Shown: positions 36,511 through 47,010 of the stretch, in pieces
Numbering within the stretch: position 1 is the stretch's first letter
Layout of the letters: the number at the start of each line of letters is the position of its first letter
Assembly: GCA_032433765.1 (NCBI GenBank)
Contig: JAVIAB010000092.1
Coordinates: forward strand, 63,240,493 to 63,304,492
Reading direction: 5' to 3'
DNA from: Megaustenia siamemsis
Taxonomy: Eukaryota > Mollusca > Gastropoda > Stylommatophora > Ariophantidae
DNA: 64,000 nucleotides
The notes under the pieces: model-generated
Seen by the model: only the letters and a program-made list of their open reading frames with translations
What the model was told of the DNA's origin: nothing
The model's database searches: none
Program-made: the position numbers and the translations under genes

Positions 36511-36696
36511 GATGATATTTTGAAAAAGAGGAGAAAAGAGAGTGGCTGAGAAAAAGATAATATTCTTTTTTTAAAATGAACCTATCTATTTTCAGAAACA
36601 TAACAAGAAATCTGGCCAAAGGTCAAGATGCAATAGTTGTGGAAGCAATAATGATAAACCTTTTTTTTTTACCTCTCTCTCTCTATCTCTCTTCAG

Positions 36697-36949
36697 AACA
36701 AAGCACAAGAAGCAACTAACACAGCATATCAATCAACTGAGCACTAGTCACCAGACGACGCAAAGAGACGACCGACCTTTGAACCAGACATTTCACGACC
36801 CTACAAACTTCGTGTTCACCTCCACACAGCACCCGTTCACATCCCTACCAGTGGTTCCGCCTATACAGTTACATGGTCTCAGCTCATTCCTAAGCCGTGG
36901 TTACCCAACCTCCACGTCTTATCTGAGTCTCCTACAAAAGATGATATAA
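36697..36949 (+). CDS. Homeobox gene, terminal coding exon (end of homeodomain and C-terminal tail)
   Basis: After a strong acceptor (CT-rich tract, then CTCTTCAG ending 36696) the first base completes R53. Reading then gives TKHKKQLTQHINQLSTS, so homeodomain residues 54-60 are T-K-H-K-K-Q-L. The basic run at 55-58 is normal for helix 3; H56 is unusual where W, F or Q is common. The tail has about 75 further residues rich in S, T, P and Q, including TNFVFTSTQHPFTSLPVVPP, and ends SLLQKMI with TAA at 36947-36949. No other known domain is seen in the tail. Together with 32904-32998 this gives a continuous frame. The protein is a likely sequence-specific transcription factor of uncertain family. 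Confidence 0.85.
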
Positions 36950-38205
36950 TTGACGTGTACAGAATCGTTATATTATTTTACTTTAACCACATGTGCCGTT
37001 AAGCGTTCCGGGGAGGCGCTGTTTTCTATCCAAGAGTGTATCCAACTATTAGCCAACTGTTGCAACAAGATTCGATGTCTACTCTGTCACAGCCAACTAA
37101 AGAGAAAGCCAAATCCGGGAAAACTTCCACTAGCATGACATCACGGACGTGCTAGAGACGGCTGACGTAAATGTATCTATAGCCGCCTCTGCTACTCTGA
37201 AAACGTAAACAACCTAGTTGGGGGTTTTCAGGGTTTCTCATTCAGCCCTCTGTTCTTCCCTATAGTTGGCTGAGACCCATTTGACACTCAATCTTCCGCG
37301 AGTCTTGAAGTCAGATCTTCTGTTCCTGTAGACATGACATGATAATCGAATCAAGTGTATTTCCTGTTTTCCAGTATTTTATCCAGGACATGATTCCGCG
37401 TATTTCCAGGACAGAGTTCTAGCAGTTGTAGCAGTAAGAAAATGTGCATGAATTAGCATCATTATAAGGAAGGAGCAATGGTTAATACTTAATATGAATC
37501 GTAGCAGCGCTGAGGTTACGGTACTCTCTTCACACTCATTTTATTATTTAAACTTAAAAAAAAAACCGTTTAAATCCCGTGTTCAAAGATGTTTTTTTTA
37601 AGTAACTCAAGATATAGAGAAGCTGATTGTGTAGCCCTATCGTAGACGGATGATAAAATACAGGTCTGGTGTTGTAGTTGAATACGCAAGAGAACCTCTC
37701 TTCGATAGTCATTTTAAAAGAATCAGACAGGTCGGTCTATGTTTGATAAAAACAACATTTCAATTATCACATAAATTATTATCACATAAACTTACGTTGG
37801 CAAACTATCTAGACGTATCTATAGATGATTGTTGGTGCTACAAAATCTGTGCACTGTGACGGTATTTGTGATGAAGACATCAAATAGAGTAGTTTATGGG
37901 TACTATCTATGTGCAACGATGATGTTCATACACATAAGAAAACTAAACATCTCATAACACTCCGGACAGTATCATCACATCGACCGATACTATTTTTGTA
38001 TTACTTATATATGTGGCTTCGAGTTGAAGTTAATATCACGCACAGTTGTTTGCCACATATACTTTAGTTCATTTACTCATGTGTATCTATCCAGGGATAT
38101 AAAATACACAACAATTTCTTTTGTACATTCAAAGTGATTACATGAAATTGAGTCACAAAATAAAAATAACAATTGTGGTTGCAGATTGAATATTGCATCT
38201 CCCAA
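36950..38205. other. Region downstream of the homeobox stop codon; 3' UTR extent unknown
   Basis: The 3' UTR must start here, but no polyadenylation site can be fixed from sequence alone. No repeat or further gene is recognised. Confidence 0.4.
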
Positions 38206-38214
38206 AACTCTCAA

Positions 38215-38720
38215 CTTTTTCAAATTACATGATATAATTTGCGGTCTTTTGCTCTTCTGTTCGCCTCTCCTGCTGTTATGTTTCCTAGTGTTTCTAATAT
38301 TTCTTCAATCCATCTTTTTCTTGATCGGCCCTTGGGTCTGGTGTAACCGCAACGTATATTGAAGGCTCGTTGTGTTGTGCTTTTGTCTTTCTGCCTTGTC
38401 ACGTGGCCAAACCATCTTTATCTATTGTTTCTGTATATTCTATGGCGAGATTATTCCTAGCTTTTTTCTCAGTTCGTCATTTATGATCTTATCTCTCAGA
38501 CTGTTTCCTGTCATTCGTCTAATACATTTCATCTCGGTAGTGGTTATTTTTCTCATTATTCTTGCCTCTAGGTTCCAGGACTGGCATTGGTAGCACAACG
38601 ATAGGATGAAGATTGTATTGTTAGAGTGCTCGTTATGCCTCTAGAGTGTCTTTTTCTTGTTAGACAATAGTGGTGATAGCTGTCCAATGATTTGACAAGC
38701 TTTGTTGCATCCTTTGTAAA
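38215..38720 (-). pseudogene. LINE 3' end relic (family F)
   Basis: Minus-strand reading gives CNKACQIIGQLSPLLSNKKK, MKCIRRMTGNSLRDKI-like sequence and RSRKRWIEEILETLGNITAG, then EANRRAKDRKLY near 38230. The longer copy at 57866-60075 has the same order. Frameshifts are present and only the C-terminal third remains. Confidence 0.8.
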
Positions 38721-39025
38721 GAAAAGTATTGCAACATATTTTATATACTCCGACAATACAAGAAACAATATGAAAAAAATAAATAACAATTAAAGAAATA
38801 ATAATATAGGCAATGTAGAGCAACTCCGTTCGCTCATATTGTCAAATGTAAAAGCTTACGTTTTAAAATTAAGCAAAACAAAAACAAAATTGTTTGTATA
38901 TTTGTGTTACAGTGTCAGTTACTGTTATTATCAAAATAAATATAAGAGTAACAAGTAAATTGATATATAATGTACATTTTAGAATATATGAACATAACAT
39001 GTTTTAAAGAACTGGTATAGAGTAA
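38721..39025. other. Anonymous AT-rich sequence
   Basis: No gene or repeat recognised. Confidence 0.35.
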
Positions 39026-39029
39026 AATA

Positions 39030-39495
39030 TACTGTCCATGATTCGCTTCTACAGGTTAGAATTGGTTCTATATATAACAACGATGAACTCTATTTCTCAC
39101 TTCTATTGACATAGATTTATTGCATAAGATATTATTCATTTTCTGAAGTGCTATTTTGGCCTGAGCTATTCTGCTTTTTATTTCTGTGGACCATCTTTCA
39201 TCTGATGTTATTATCGTGTCCAAGTATTTGAAACGTTGCACTTGTTTCAGATTTGTCCTGTTTATTTTTATTTTTTTATCGGGCACATCATGAGAAGAGG
39301 AAAGTTGGAATACTTGGTTACAACTGGAAAAATACAAGGAAAGAGAGATCGCGGACGATAAAGAGAGAAAATACTAGATAGCTTGGTGTCATGGAAAACA
39401 GTCAACAACAGAACTGATACAATGCACCGTAGATAGAAGATTGGTGAAGGACATGATAGCATACGCTAACCGATATGGCACGTAATGATGATAGA
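39030..39495 (+). pseudogene. LINE 3' end relic (family D) with an internal inversion
   Basis: From 39279 the plus strand encodes GHIMRRGKLEYLVTTGKIQG and then KILDSLVSW, ending with a short ATGATGATAG tail. The adjoining 39035-39276 encodes the more upstream part (KQVQRFKYLDTIITSDERW, IEVRNRVHRCYI) on the minus strand. The stretch that should lie between them, roughly 60-100 residues, is missing. This head-to-head order is what twin priming during target-primed reverse transcription produces. Confidence 0.8.
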
Positions 39496-39695
39496 GTAAA
39501 AAATTTACATACACATGTGTTTAATACATTGTAATAAATATGAGTAAACAAATAATTAGTTTGTTCATTTACTTTATGGCAATGTCATTATTGTGTTGGC
39601 ATACCTGTTAGATGATACGTGTCTTTTTATGTGTAAAAAGAATGCATCCGTTTTATGGGTTTCAGTTGAGAAAAAATAATAATGATAAAAGTAAA
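39496..39695. other. Anonymous AT-rich sequence
   Basis: No gene or repeat recognised. Confidence 0.35.
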
Positions 39696-39696
39696 G

Positions 39697-39922
39697 AGCC
39701 CCGTCACGCCAAATGACCTATAGGGAATATGGTGCTAGTGACCATACAATTTTACAGAACTTCGGCACATGATTTTTAGAGTAATGTGGTCGGTAAAGCC
39801 CGTGCCGCTTTACTTTCCCAGAACAAAATCCTGTAGCCATTTAAGGCCGGAACCCGGAAGCCGCCGATCTCTTGTCCTTTGTAGCCCAGTTCACTAACCA
39901 CTGAGTTATCGCGGCTCCATAA
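39697..39922 (-). repeat. SINE, family 1, nearly full length
   Basis: On the minus strand it starts GAGCCGCGATAACTCAGTGG (degraded box A), with the box-B region altered by a deletion, and ends in the family-1 tail GGTCATTTGGCGTGACGGGG. The body shares the ACATGATTTTTAG and TTACTTTCCCAGAA phrases with the copy at 56424. Confidence 0.8.
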
Positions 39923-40040
39923 TGATAATTACATGAGCAGATAAATTCGTGTGATATTAAATTTAACAGTTGAATTAGTGAAACAGGCTCCAGCTTGTAT
40001 AACTGAATACACATACACAAACACACACAAAATGAAACAT

Positions 40041-40042
<2 letters not shown>

Positions 40043-40117
<75 letters not shown>
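40043..40117 (+). repeat. (GA)n microsatellite
   Basis: About 37 GA units with one interruption. Confidence 0.98.
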
Positions 40118-40118
<1 letters not shown>

Positions 40119-40384
40119 TGTAAATGGTTTCGTTAAGATTGAATAATTGTTTCCTTCAGTAATTCATGAGAAATTGTTACACAATTGCAAAGTTTATACA
40201 AACTGAAACAATGATGAAATCACAGTTAGTAATTAAAATAACTGGAGCTGATTCCTAAAGAAGGCAGACCTCGAGAAAGCTGAAGTGAGATAACGATGCA
40301 ACTATACCACATGACAATGGTTTAGACCACAATGAATGCGCCTCTGCTAGAATATTCTAGTTCCCTTGTCTTCAGAAAGAATAT
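40118..40384. other. Anonymous sequence
   Basis: No gene or repeat recognised. Confidence 0.3.
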
Positions 40385-40780
40385 TTGTCATTGTTGAGGG
40401 CCGTCTCCGCATCGAAAGTTGGCTACCACGGAATACCATTCCACTCTGCCTCTTGTTTTGATAGTGCGAGTACAAGTCATATGCTGACTTGTCCATTTTT
40501 TTATATTACTCGTCGATTTTAGTCTTGGTCTGCCTCTGCCTCTTTTACCTTGTATTTTCCCTTCCAAGATTAATTTTAGTATGCTGCTATGTCTTTTAAC
40601 ATACCCCAAGAATCTCATTTGTCTTGTTTGAATTGTGTTTAGTAGTTCTCTTTTCATTTTTACTTGTTTTAAGACTTCATCGTTTGTTTTCTTTTTTTTT
40701 CCATCCATTTTTCCTTATGCTTCTATAAATCCACATTTCAAAGGTATCAATTTTCTGTTCTGTTCGGACATAAGTTTCTC
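40385..40780 (-). pseudogene. LINE 3' end relic (family E)
   Basis: Minus-strand reading gives KTNDEVLKQVKMKRELL, TRQMRFLGYVKRHSSILKL, ILEGKIQGKRGRGRPRLK and VVANFRCGDGP at the end. The C-terminal ~105 codons are open from 40708 to 40388. It is 5'-truncated and lacks a clear (ATG)n tail. Confidence 0.85.
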
Positions 40781-40839
40781 TCCATGGCTTTCTTTGGTAT
40801 AGTACGTGATGAAGTTCCAATCTCTTTTACAGTCAGCCA

Positions 40840-41125
40840 GATTCGTCTTTATCCCGTGTGTTACCGGGGCCTCATTATGAGGGAGGTAAAGAATAGTGAC
40901 ACTGTGACCTTCCAGGCATGTCGTAAGAGGCGACTAAGGAGATTGATCGATGGCTTGAAAAGCTGTCATTGTAAAAAGTATTGTTATGGAAACAGCGCCA
41001 TAGATTTTAGATCAGTGATCTCTGCAATATGTGTCATTTTGGCATGCAAGGTTTCTGTTTTTGAGATTGTGGTTCTGCCCTATGTGCCGTCTTCGGCTCG
41101 AAAGGACAATAGATAGATAGATATT
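40840..41125 (+). repeat. SINE-like element (family 2) with (TAGA)n tail
   Basis: A GC-richer body with CATGTCGTAAGAGGCGACTA and CCGTCTTCGGCTCGAAAGGA ends in AATAGATAGATAGATA. A related phrase GGGGCGACTAAGAGA occurs at 3068. A short simple-repeat tail fits a SINE or short non-autonomous retroelement; no A/B boxes are obvious. Confidence 0.45.
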
Positions 41126-41132
41126 CATCTTT

Positions 41133-41364
41133 GGGAGCAGCGATAGCTCAGTGGTTTGGACTCAAAGGACAAGAGGTAGGGTTCGATCCCAACCGACGGC
41201 TTCCGGGTTCACCCAGCCTTAAATAGTTACCGGATTTTTTCTGGGAAAGTAAAGCACCACGGACATAATACCGACCACATTACCCCAAAAATCATGTCTC
41301 GAAAAATTATGGTCATTAACACCATATTCCCTATACGCCACTTGGCGTGACGGGGCTCTTTACC
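41133..41364 (+). repeat. SINE, family 1, full-length reference copy
   Basis: Box A TAGCTCAGTGG (41144-41154) and box B GGTTCGATCCC (41180-41190) match the tRNA consensus with tRNA-like 36-base spacing. The body (TTTTCTGGGAAAGTAAAG, ATAATACCGACCACATTACC) and tail (CCACTTGGCGTGACGGGGC) match the copies at 1, 39697 and 56424. SINEs are transcribed by Pol III and moved by LINE enzymes. Confidence 0.9.
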
Positions 41365-42215
41365 TTTTAATTTCTTTTACTTATATTCGTCTTTTGTGTC
41401 CTGAATATGCCTTTTGTGTACCACACACTTTGCTGTTTTTGCTTTCTGAGCCGTTGATCACTTCTGATTCTATCGCCACATCTATCGCCACATACTTTGT
41501 GCATTCGGGGTGGACATTCCTGGAAGGCGTGATTGTTGTCTAAATAGCATAGTAGAAAAATAATGCCTGCCGAACCGCGAACACACGTTGGCCTATCGAT
41601 GATTGGTGAACACATAGACACAAGAAAAATAAATAATATTCCACTGAATTATCAATAAAGTTCACAGTCCATCCGCTCGTCAGAAGTAAACATAACTACA
41701 GCGGGGAATAGCAGCTCTTTATTTCATAATGAGACTATCGCACAAATCGCTTAAATACATCAGCAAGAGCCGAGTCAGAAAAACTATCTACACACAACCG
41801 CCATGGCACCGCGACTCCTCAGGCCTCGTGATAGATCTAGAAATAATATAGGAAGTGGGAAAGAAGAAAATGAAGAAGAAATAAATAAGAAGTTATTATG
41901 AAAAGGACGTGAGAGTGTTGCAAAAATTGATAGGGGAATCCAATAACACAAGCAAAGTATTCTTATTGGGATAGAAATATTCAGAGAAGAAAACAAACTG
42001 ACAAAACTTAGAGAAAAGATAAAGTAAACTCACAAAGTGATTAAGAGTAGGACAAACCTAATATAATTCTTAAAATTCTGTATAATTATGTGTTAACCAC
42101 ACGATAACAAAATACAGGCGGAGTTGTGAGATGCAGTAAAGTTGCAATGATCTGTAATATGTTTAGTAATATCTGCTTGGATGAAACATGAAGTATCGGA
42201 ACTTAAAGCAGGTAA
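41365..42215. other. Anonymous sequence
   Basis: No gene or repeat recognised. Confidence 0.4.
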
Positions 42216-42221
42216 ATTGGC

Positions 42222-42682
42222 TCATATTATTAGTATTGACATATAATTGACTGTTATTAGTGTTGACATAACACTCACTGTTTGACGTTATTAGTGTTGA
42301 CATAACACTCACTGTTTGACGTTATTAGTGTTGACATAATATTCACATGTTAACGTCATTAGTGTTGACATAACACTCCCTGTTTGACGTTATTAGTGTT
42401 GACATAACACTCACTGTTTGACGTTATTAGTGTTGACATAACACTCACTGTTTGACGTTATTAGTGTTGACATAACACTCACTGTTTGACGTTATTAGTG
42501 TTGACATAACACTCACTGTTTGACGTTATTAGTGTTGACATAATATTCACAATTTAACGTCATTAGTGTTGACATAACACTCCCTGTTTGACGTTATTAG
42601 TGTTGACATAACACTCACTGTTTGACGTTATTAGTGTTGACATAACACTCACTGTTTGACGTTATTAGTGTTGACATAACAA
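42222..42682 (+). repeat. 34-bp minisatellite with higher-order structure, about 13 copies
   Basis: The unit GTTATTAGTGTTGACATAAC plus ACTCACTGTTTGAC repeats every 34 bases. A variant with TAATATTCACA...TTAACGTC appears near 42337 and again near 42541, six units (204 bases) apart, so a six-unit block was duplicated. Each unit contains the short inverted repeat GTGTTGACATAACAC. Confidence 0.95.
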
Positions 42683-42712
42683 CTTTATGGATTTTCTGCC
42701 TGCTTGTAACTG

Positions 42713-43395
42713 ATCATCATCATGTGCTATATCGATTGACATAGGTGATCATGTTCTCCCGCAATTCTCTGTCCTCAGTGCATCGTATCAACTTTGTAGT
42801 TGACTGTTTATTGTGACATGACACTAAGCTATCTTTGTTGCCTGCGATCTCTCTTTCCCTGTATTTTGCCAGTTGTAACTAAGTATTCCAACTTTCCTCT
42901 TCTCATGACGTGCCCGCAAATAATGGGTGTTTTTTTTCTGATATTTTTGACAAGCTCTCTTTTCGTGTTGGCCTCGTTGAGAATTTCACGCGCTTTGTTG
43001 CTTTAGCTGTCCTGGCATCTCCCAACATTCTTATGAGATTTCCTATCACTGTGGCCTCGGTCGTCTTTTCATTTGTTTGTCCCTGATTCACTTCCACGAG
43101 TTAGAACTGGCTCTTTATAATACCGACGAACTCTCTTTCTCACTTCTAGTTGCATAAATTTATACAAGATTTTTTTTTTTTTTAATTCTGAAATGCTAAT
43201 TTGCCCTGAGCTATTTTGCTTTTTATTTCTACTATGTACTTTCCGTCTAATATTATTATTTTGCCCAAATGTATCTTTTGAGGCTTTGCATTTGTTTCAG
43301 ATTTATCCAGCTTATTTTTATTTTGCATTACGGTAATGATTTATTTCTCAAAATGACATTCACCTCTGATTTCTTACTATTAAGGTTGAGGGTGT
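42713..43395 (-). pseudogene. LINE 3' end relic (family D)
   Basis: Minus-strand pieces include NQGQTNEKTTEATVIG, RKESLSKISEKKH and FAGTS-type remnants, and nucleotide similarity to the 39030 and 29605 copies runs throughout. The short CATCATCAT at 42717-42725 is the 3' tail. A T-run near 43171 and several indels break the frame. Confidence 0.75.
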
Positions 43396-43690
43396 AACAA
43401 GTATTGCTCACATTTCACATGGCAGCTTATAACATGACAGTATTCTTGCTTGTCTCTTCTCTGTTGTTATCCTGTATAAGATATTTTAAAAAGCACATAA
43501 ATTACACAGGTCTCACATATCCTTTATTTAGTTCCGGTAATGTACTGTGTTCATCTTCATAATTTGTTTAACAACAATTTTGGTAAAAAGTTTTATTCTT
43601 TTGATTGTATTTGTTATCGCAATTCTCATCTCCCTCCCCCATTTTGAATGTTTGTTGTCTATCAGGTATGTAAATGTGCCTGTTAGCGCT
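43396..43690. other. Anonymous sequence
   Basis: No gene or repeat recognised. Confidence 0.35.
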
Positions 43691-44150
43691 ACTTGCAAAT
43701 CAGATATGTGGAAATATGTTTTTTTTTTTAATTTAACAAAGTAACATATGTGTGTGTGTTTTTTTTTTTAATTTAACAAAGTAACATATGTGTGTGTGTG
43801 TTTTTTTTTTAATTTAACAAAGTAACATATGTGTGTGTGTGTGTTTTTTTTTAATTTAACAAAGTAACATATGTGTGTGTGTTTTTTTTTTTAATTTAAC
43901 AAAGTAACATATGTGTGTGTGTTTTTTTTTTTTTAAATTTAACAAAGTAACATATGTGTGTGTGTTTTTTTTTTTTTCCATCCGACTTGTTAATCGTATA
44001 CGGGAACAAGTATACAAATATATCTGTTAACGCTATTTTCAAATCAGACATGTGGAAAGCTATTTTTTTTAAATTTAACACAGTAACATTTGTGTGTGTG
44101 TGTGTGCTTTTTTCAATCCAACTTGTTAACCGTATACAGGATCTGTAATG
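43665..44150 (+). repeat. Minisatellite of (T)n-AATTTAACAAAGTAACATATG-(TG)n units plus diverged flanking duplicate
   Basis: TTTAACAAAGTAACATATG is followed by TG and T runs of variable length; about six units of roughly 42 bases lie at 43727-43975. The sequence before the array (GCTACTTGCAAATCAGATATG) recurs as GCTATTTTCAAATCAGACATG at about 44031. ACTTGTTAATCGTATAC at 43984 recurs at 44120, so a larger segment was duplicated. Confidence 0.85.
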
Positions 44151-44425
44151 TCACTACAGTTGAGAGTCCTCAAACAACTGTCGTCATTGTATCTTCAGAA
44201 AAATAAAACTCAAAAGCAATCTCGCATTGACTTCGTTCTACAGCCAAGAAAGAAACTGAAAAACATAGTTGGACGCGTCATGTTGGATTCAGGCAGATAT
44301 GTTTAAACTTCTGAAGACGTCCCGTACATATTAACATTCTTGTACAAAATACAACATTACAACTTCTTCCTCTCTACATCCATTTTAGATAAGGAGGATT
44401 GTGAGTTGGGGGAGGGGGGGGAAGG
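44151..44425. other. Anonymous sequence
   Basis: No gene or repeat recognised. Confidence 0.35.
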
Positions 44426-44429
44426 AGAG

Positions 44430-44640
44430 ACTATGTGGTTTATAGGTAAAACTTCGGCCTCTTGACAAGAAGATCTCGGGTTTTAACCCAGCCACGGGCA
44501 GGTGAAAATGTTTCTATTGGAATTAGTTGTTTCTTCGTGGCTCTGACCTCCCCTGGTAGTGGGGAGTGAGAATTGATGTCTGGCCATGCTGTAAACTAGC
44601 GACACAGCGCACTAGCGCCCACAGAATTAGCGAACGCTAA
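44430..44640 (+). repeat. Possible tRNA-headed SINE
   Basis: TGGTTTATAGGTAAAACTTC, an A-box-like region, is followed by a box-B-like GGGTTTTAACCC near 44478. The body is unlike families 1-3. The call rests on the head only. Confidence 0.4.
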
Positions 44641-44656
44641 GAAGACAATAAGTGTG

Positions 44657-44935
44657 ATGAAATATATGTGGATCATGAAATATCTGTGGATCATGAAATA
44701 TCTTTGGATCATGAAATATCTGTTGATCATGGAATATCTGTCGATCATGAAATATCTGTGGATCATGGAATATCTGTGGATCATGAAATATCTGTGGATC
44801 ATGAAATGTCTGTGGATCATGAAATATCTGTGGATCATGGAATATCTGTCGATCATGAAATATCTGTGGATCATGGAATATCTGTGGATCATGAAATATC
44901 TGTGGATCATGGAATATCTGTGGATCATGAAAGCA
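44657..44935 (+). repeat. 18-bp minisatellite, about 15 copies, open in all forward frames
   Basis: GTGGATCATGAAATATCT repeats, with CGATC, TTGATC and GGAATATC variants. The 18-bp length and lack of stops keep all three plus frames and two minus frames open. One frame (44668-45156) gives DHEISV repeats followed by a K-rich unique stretch and a hydrophobic end. There is no splice or family evidence that it is translated. Confidence 0.95.
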
Positions 44936-44939
44936 AGCA

Positions 44940-45930
44940 AAAACCAAACAATACCACAAGTAAAGTTGAAGATGAAGAAAACATTAAAAAAAAGAAAAAA
45001 AAACTGTTGTACAAAATTGTTAAAATTCCCATTGACATAACTCTAATACCATCTGTACAAAGCCATTATTATATTGAATGTAAGTTATTTAACCATAAAT
45101 ATTTGTCTTCTGTTTTAACTGCTGTTGTGGCGTATTTCTTCCTTTTTTTTTATTAGTGATATCTATGTGCATAAAACAGACATTTCATCCAGAATTAATT
45201 TATTTTTCCCTTCTTTGTAATGTCTTTCCCTATTTTTATCAAATATCTTTTTTTTTATTTTTTTATTTTGCTTTTACCATTAAATATGAACATTAGTAAG
45301 ATGTCTTAAACTTTAAAAAAGAAGTTTTACTACCTTACTTTCTTCATCCTTGCAATGGATTCTGTGTTACACTTGTCGTGTAGATATACATAATTACAGT
45401 AATTTGCACCATAATCTCAAAATATCTCTTTCTACGTTTACACTCTTACCCTCTATTTTTCCCTAGCTTGGGCTGTCTTTATTTTTTGTTTCTCAGAGAA
45501 AAATATTATTCTTGACATTGAAATGATAAAAAAAAACAACAGACAACTTCTTGTCTTATAGCCTCAAAATCACTTCTGATATATATTCTTATCATCCTAT
45601 TTCCTCCTACTTTACGTCTTTTATTACCATTACAAAAATGTAACGTTTATCTTTTAAATGTACATGCATACTACTTTTTGCTTATAATCTTATGTTTCTT
45701 TACAAATGTTTTTTTCTTAACTTACCATCTACATACAACCATTTCTATATTTCCATGAAAAAAAAGCTTCTGAATATAGCTGCACATCATGATTTGACTT
45801 ATTACCTCCCATTGTCCCTTTCTTTCCATATATTCGCAGTTGTACTCTTTTAGCCTTCCCTATAATGTCTTCCACTTGTCATGCGCTGTTTAAATGTATT
45901 ATACAATTATGTTGTACATACATAATGTAA
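44940..45930. other. Anonymous AT-rich sequence
   Basis: Many T runs; no gene or structured repeat recognised. Confidence 0.4.
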
Positions 45931-45937
45931 TGTGCCT

Positions 45938-46016
<79 letters not shown>

Positions 46017-46380
46017 GTAAGGGCACATGTCCTTTGCAGAATGTTGCATTCACTACAGCCTGTCTAAAAGAGCATTTATCTATAGCCAGATCTCCCACTT
46101 CTATTGCTGTCATGTTTAAGATCCCTTAGATGTCCTGAAACAACCTTCTTCTTGGTCTGCCCCTGATGCGTCGCCCAGAAACAGTGCCTTCCATTAGGCT
46201 CTATTTTTCTTTCCAGCCCGCTGTGTCTTTTGACATGGCCATATTATTTCTATTTCCTTTGTAGAATGGTGTTTGTAAGCCTCTTATTTTTACTGTTTAA
46301 TTTTTTAAATACGTCTTTATTTGTCTTTTTCATTATTCAAGATAATTTGAGAATTTTTCTGTAGTATTTTGTTCGAATGA
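45938..46380 (-). pseudogene. LINE 3' end relic (family E-like) with an expanded (ATG)n tail
   Basis: Minus-strand pieces read YGHVKRHSGLE, RIRGRPKKKVVSGHL and, last, QRTCAL, the layout of family E (GHVKRH..., GRGRPR...). The 3' tail, seen on the plus strand as (ATC)n at 45939-46016, is about 26 units long. The copy is heavily mutated. Confidence 0.7.
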
Positions 46381-46384
46381 ATAA

Positions 46385-46562
46385 TTTTCCTTCTTTGCTG
46401 TTTGCGAGATTTTCTGCGATTAACAATGGCACACAATGCCAAAAATGCCTATATATCAAGCTTCCATTGCTTTTCCTTCTTTGCTGTTTGCGAGACTTTC
46501 TGCGATTAACAATGGCACACAATGCCAAAAATGCCTATATATCAAGCTTCCATTGCTTTTCT
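46385..46562 (+). repeat. 86-bp tandem duplication
   Basis: TTTCCTTCTTTGCTGTTTGC to CTTCCATTGCTTTT occurs twice in direct succession (about 46387 and 46473) with only one or two differences, so the duplication is recent. Confidence 0.95.
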
Positions 46563-46793
46563 TCCTCACCTAAAATGGCTTCCATATTTTTTAACTTTTT
46601 TTGTAATTTAATGCAAAAACCGTATGACAACAATGAACATGTTTATTTTAACATTGGCTACAGTTTCGCAAGGATATCCTATGCCTGTCTATTTTTATTA
46701 CTCTTATTCACTATTTGTATTTTCGCCTGTCTACCTGTTAACCGAACTTTGAAAATGATTAGGATAATGGTTGTTTCATTGTAATAACGTTCA
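46563..46793. other. Anonymous sequence
   Basis: No gene or repeat recognised. Confidence 0.3.
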
Positions 46794-46794
46794 T

Positions 46795-47010
46795 TTAAAA
46801 ATGTTCAGTTGATAAGACGTCGTTCCCCAAACTAGGAGGACACGGGTTCGAATCCCGGTAAGGTCAAATATTTTTCTTTCAATCGATGGTGAAATAAAAA
46901 CTCAGACCTGAACAATACGTGGCGACTGCTGAGGACAAAGGGGCTTTATTCTCCTTCCTATTTGGTCCCATCCCCCGACAAACCCCAGTGATGAGATAAT
47001 GCCGTAAAGA
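46795..47010 (+). repeat. SINE-like element (family 3) with tRNA-like head
   Basis: CAGTTGATAAGACGTC, an A-box-like stretch, is followed by box B GGTTCGAATCCCG (near 46844). The body (GGTGAAATAAAAA, GTGGCGACTGCTGAGG, CCCCCGAC) matches the element at 4838-5040. Confidence 0.65.

Larger units (their letters stand above)
32999..36696 (+). other. Homeobox-gene intron (3.7 kb), filled with repeats
   Basis: GT at 32999-33000 and AG at 36695-36696 with a long CT-rich tract (36671-36694) before the acceptor define the intron. Splitting the R53 codon after its second base restores an open homeodomain frame. It contains a minisatellite, a possible SINE head and three LINE fragments of three families, two in sense and one antisense. 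Confidence 0.85.

Noticed and set aside
45932..46129. Histidine-rich protein
   Set aside because: Product of the (CAT)n tract, which is the tail of a LINE on the other strand.
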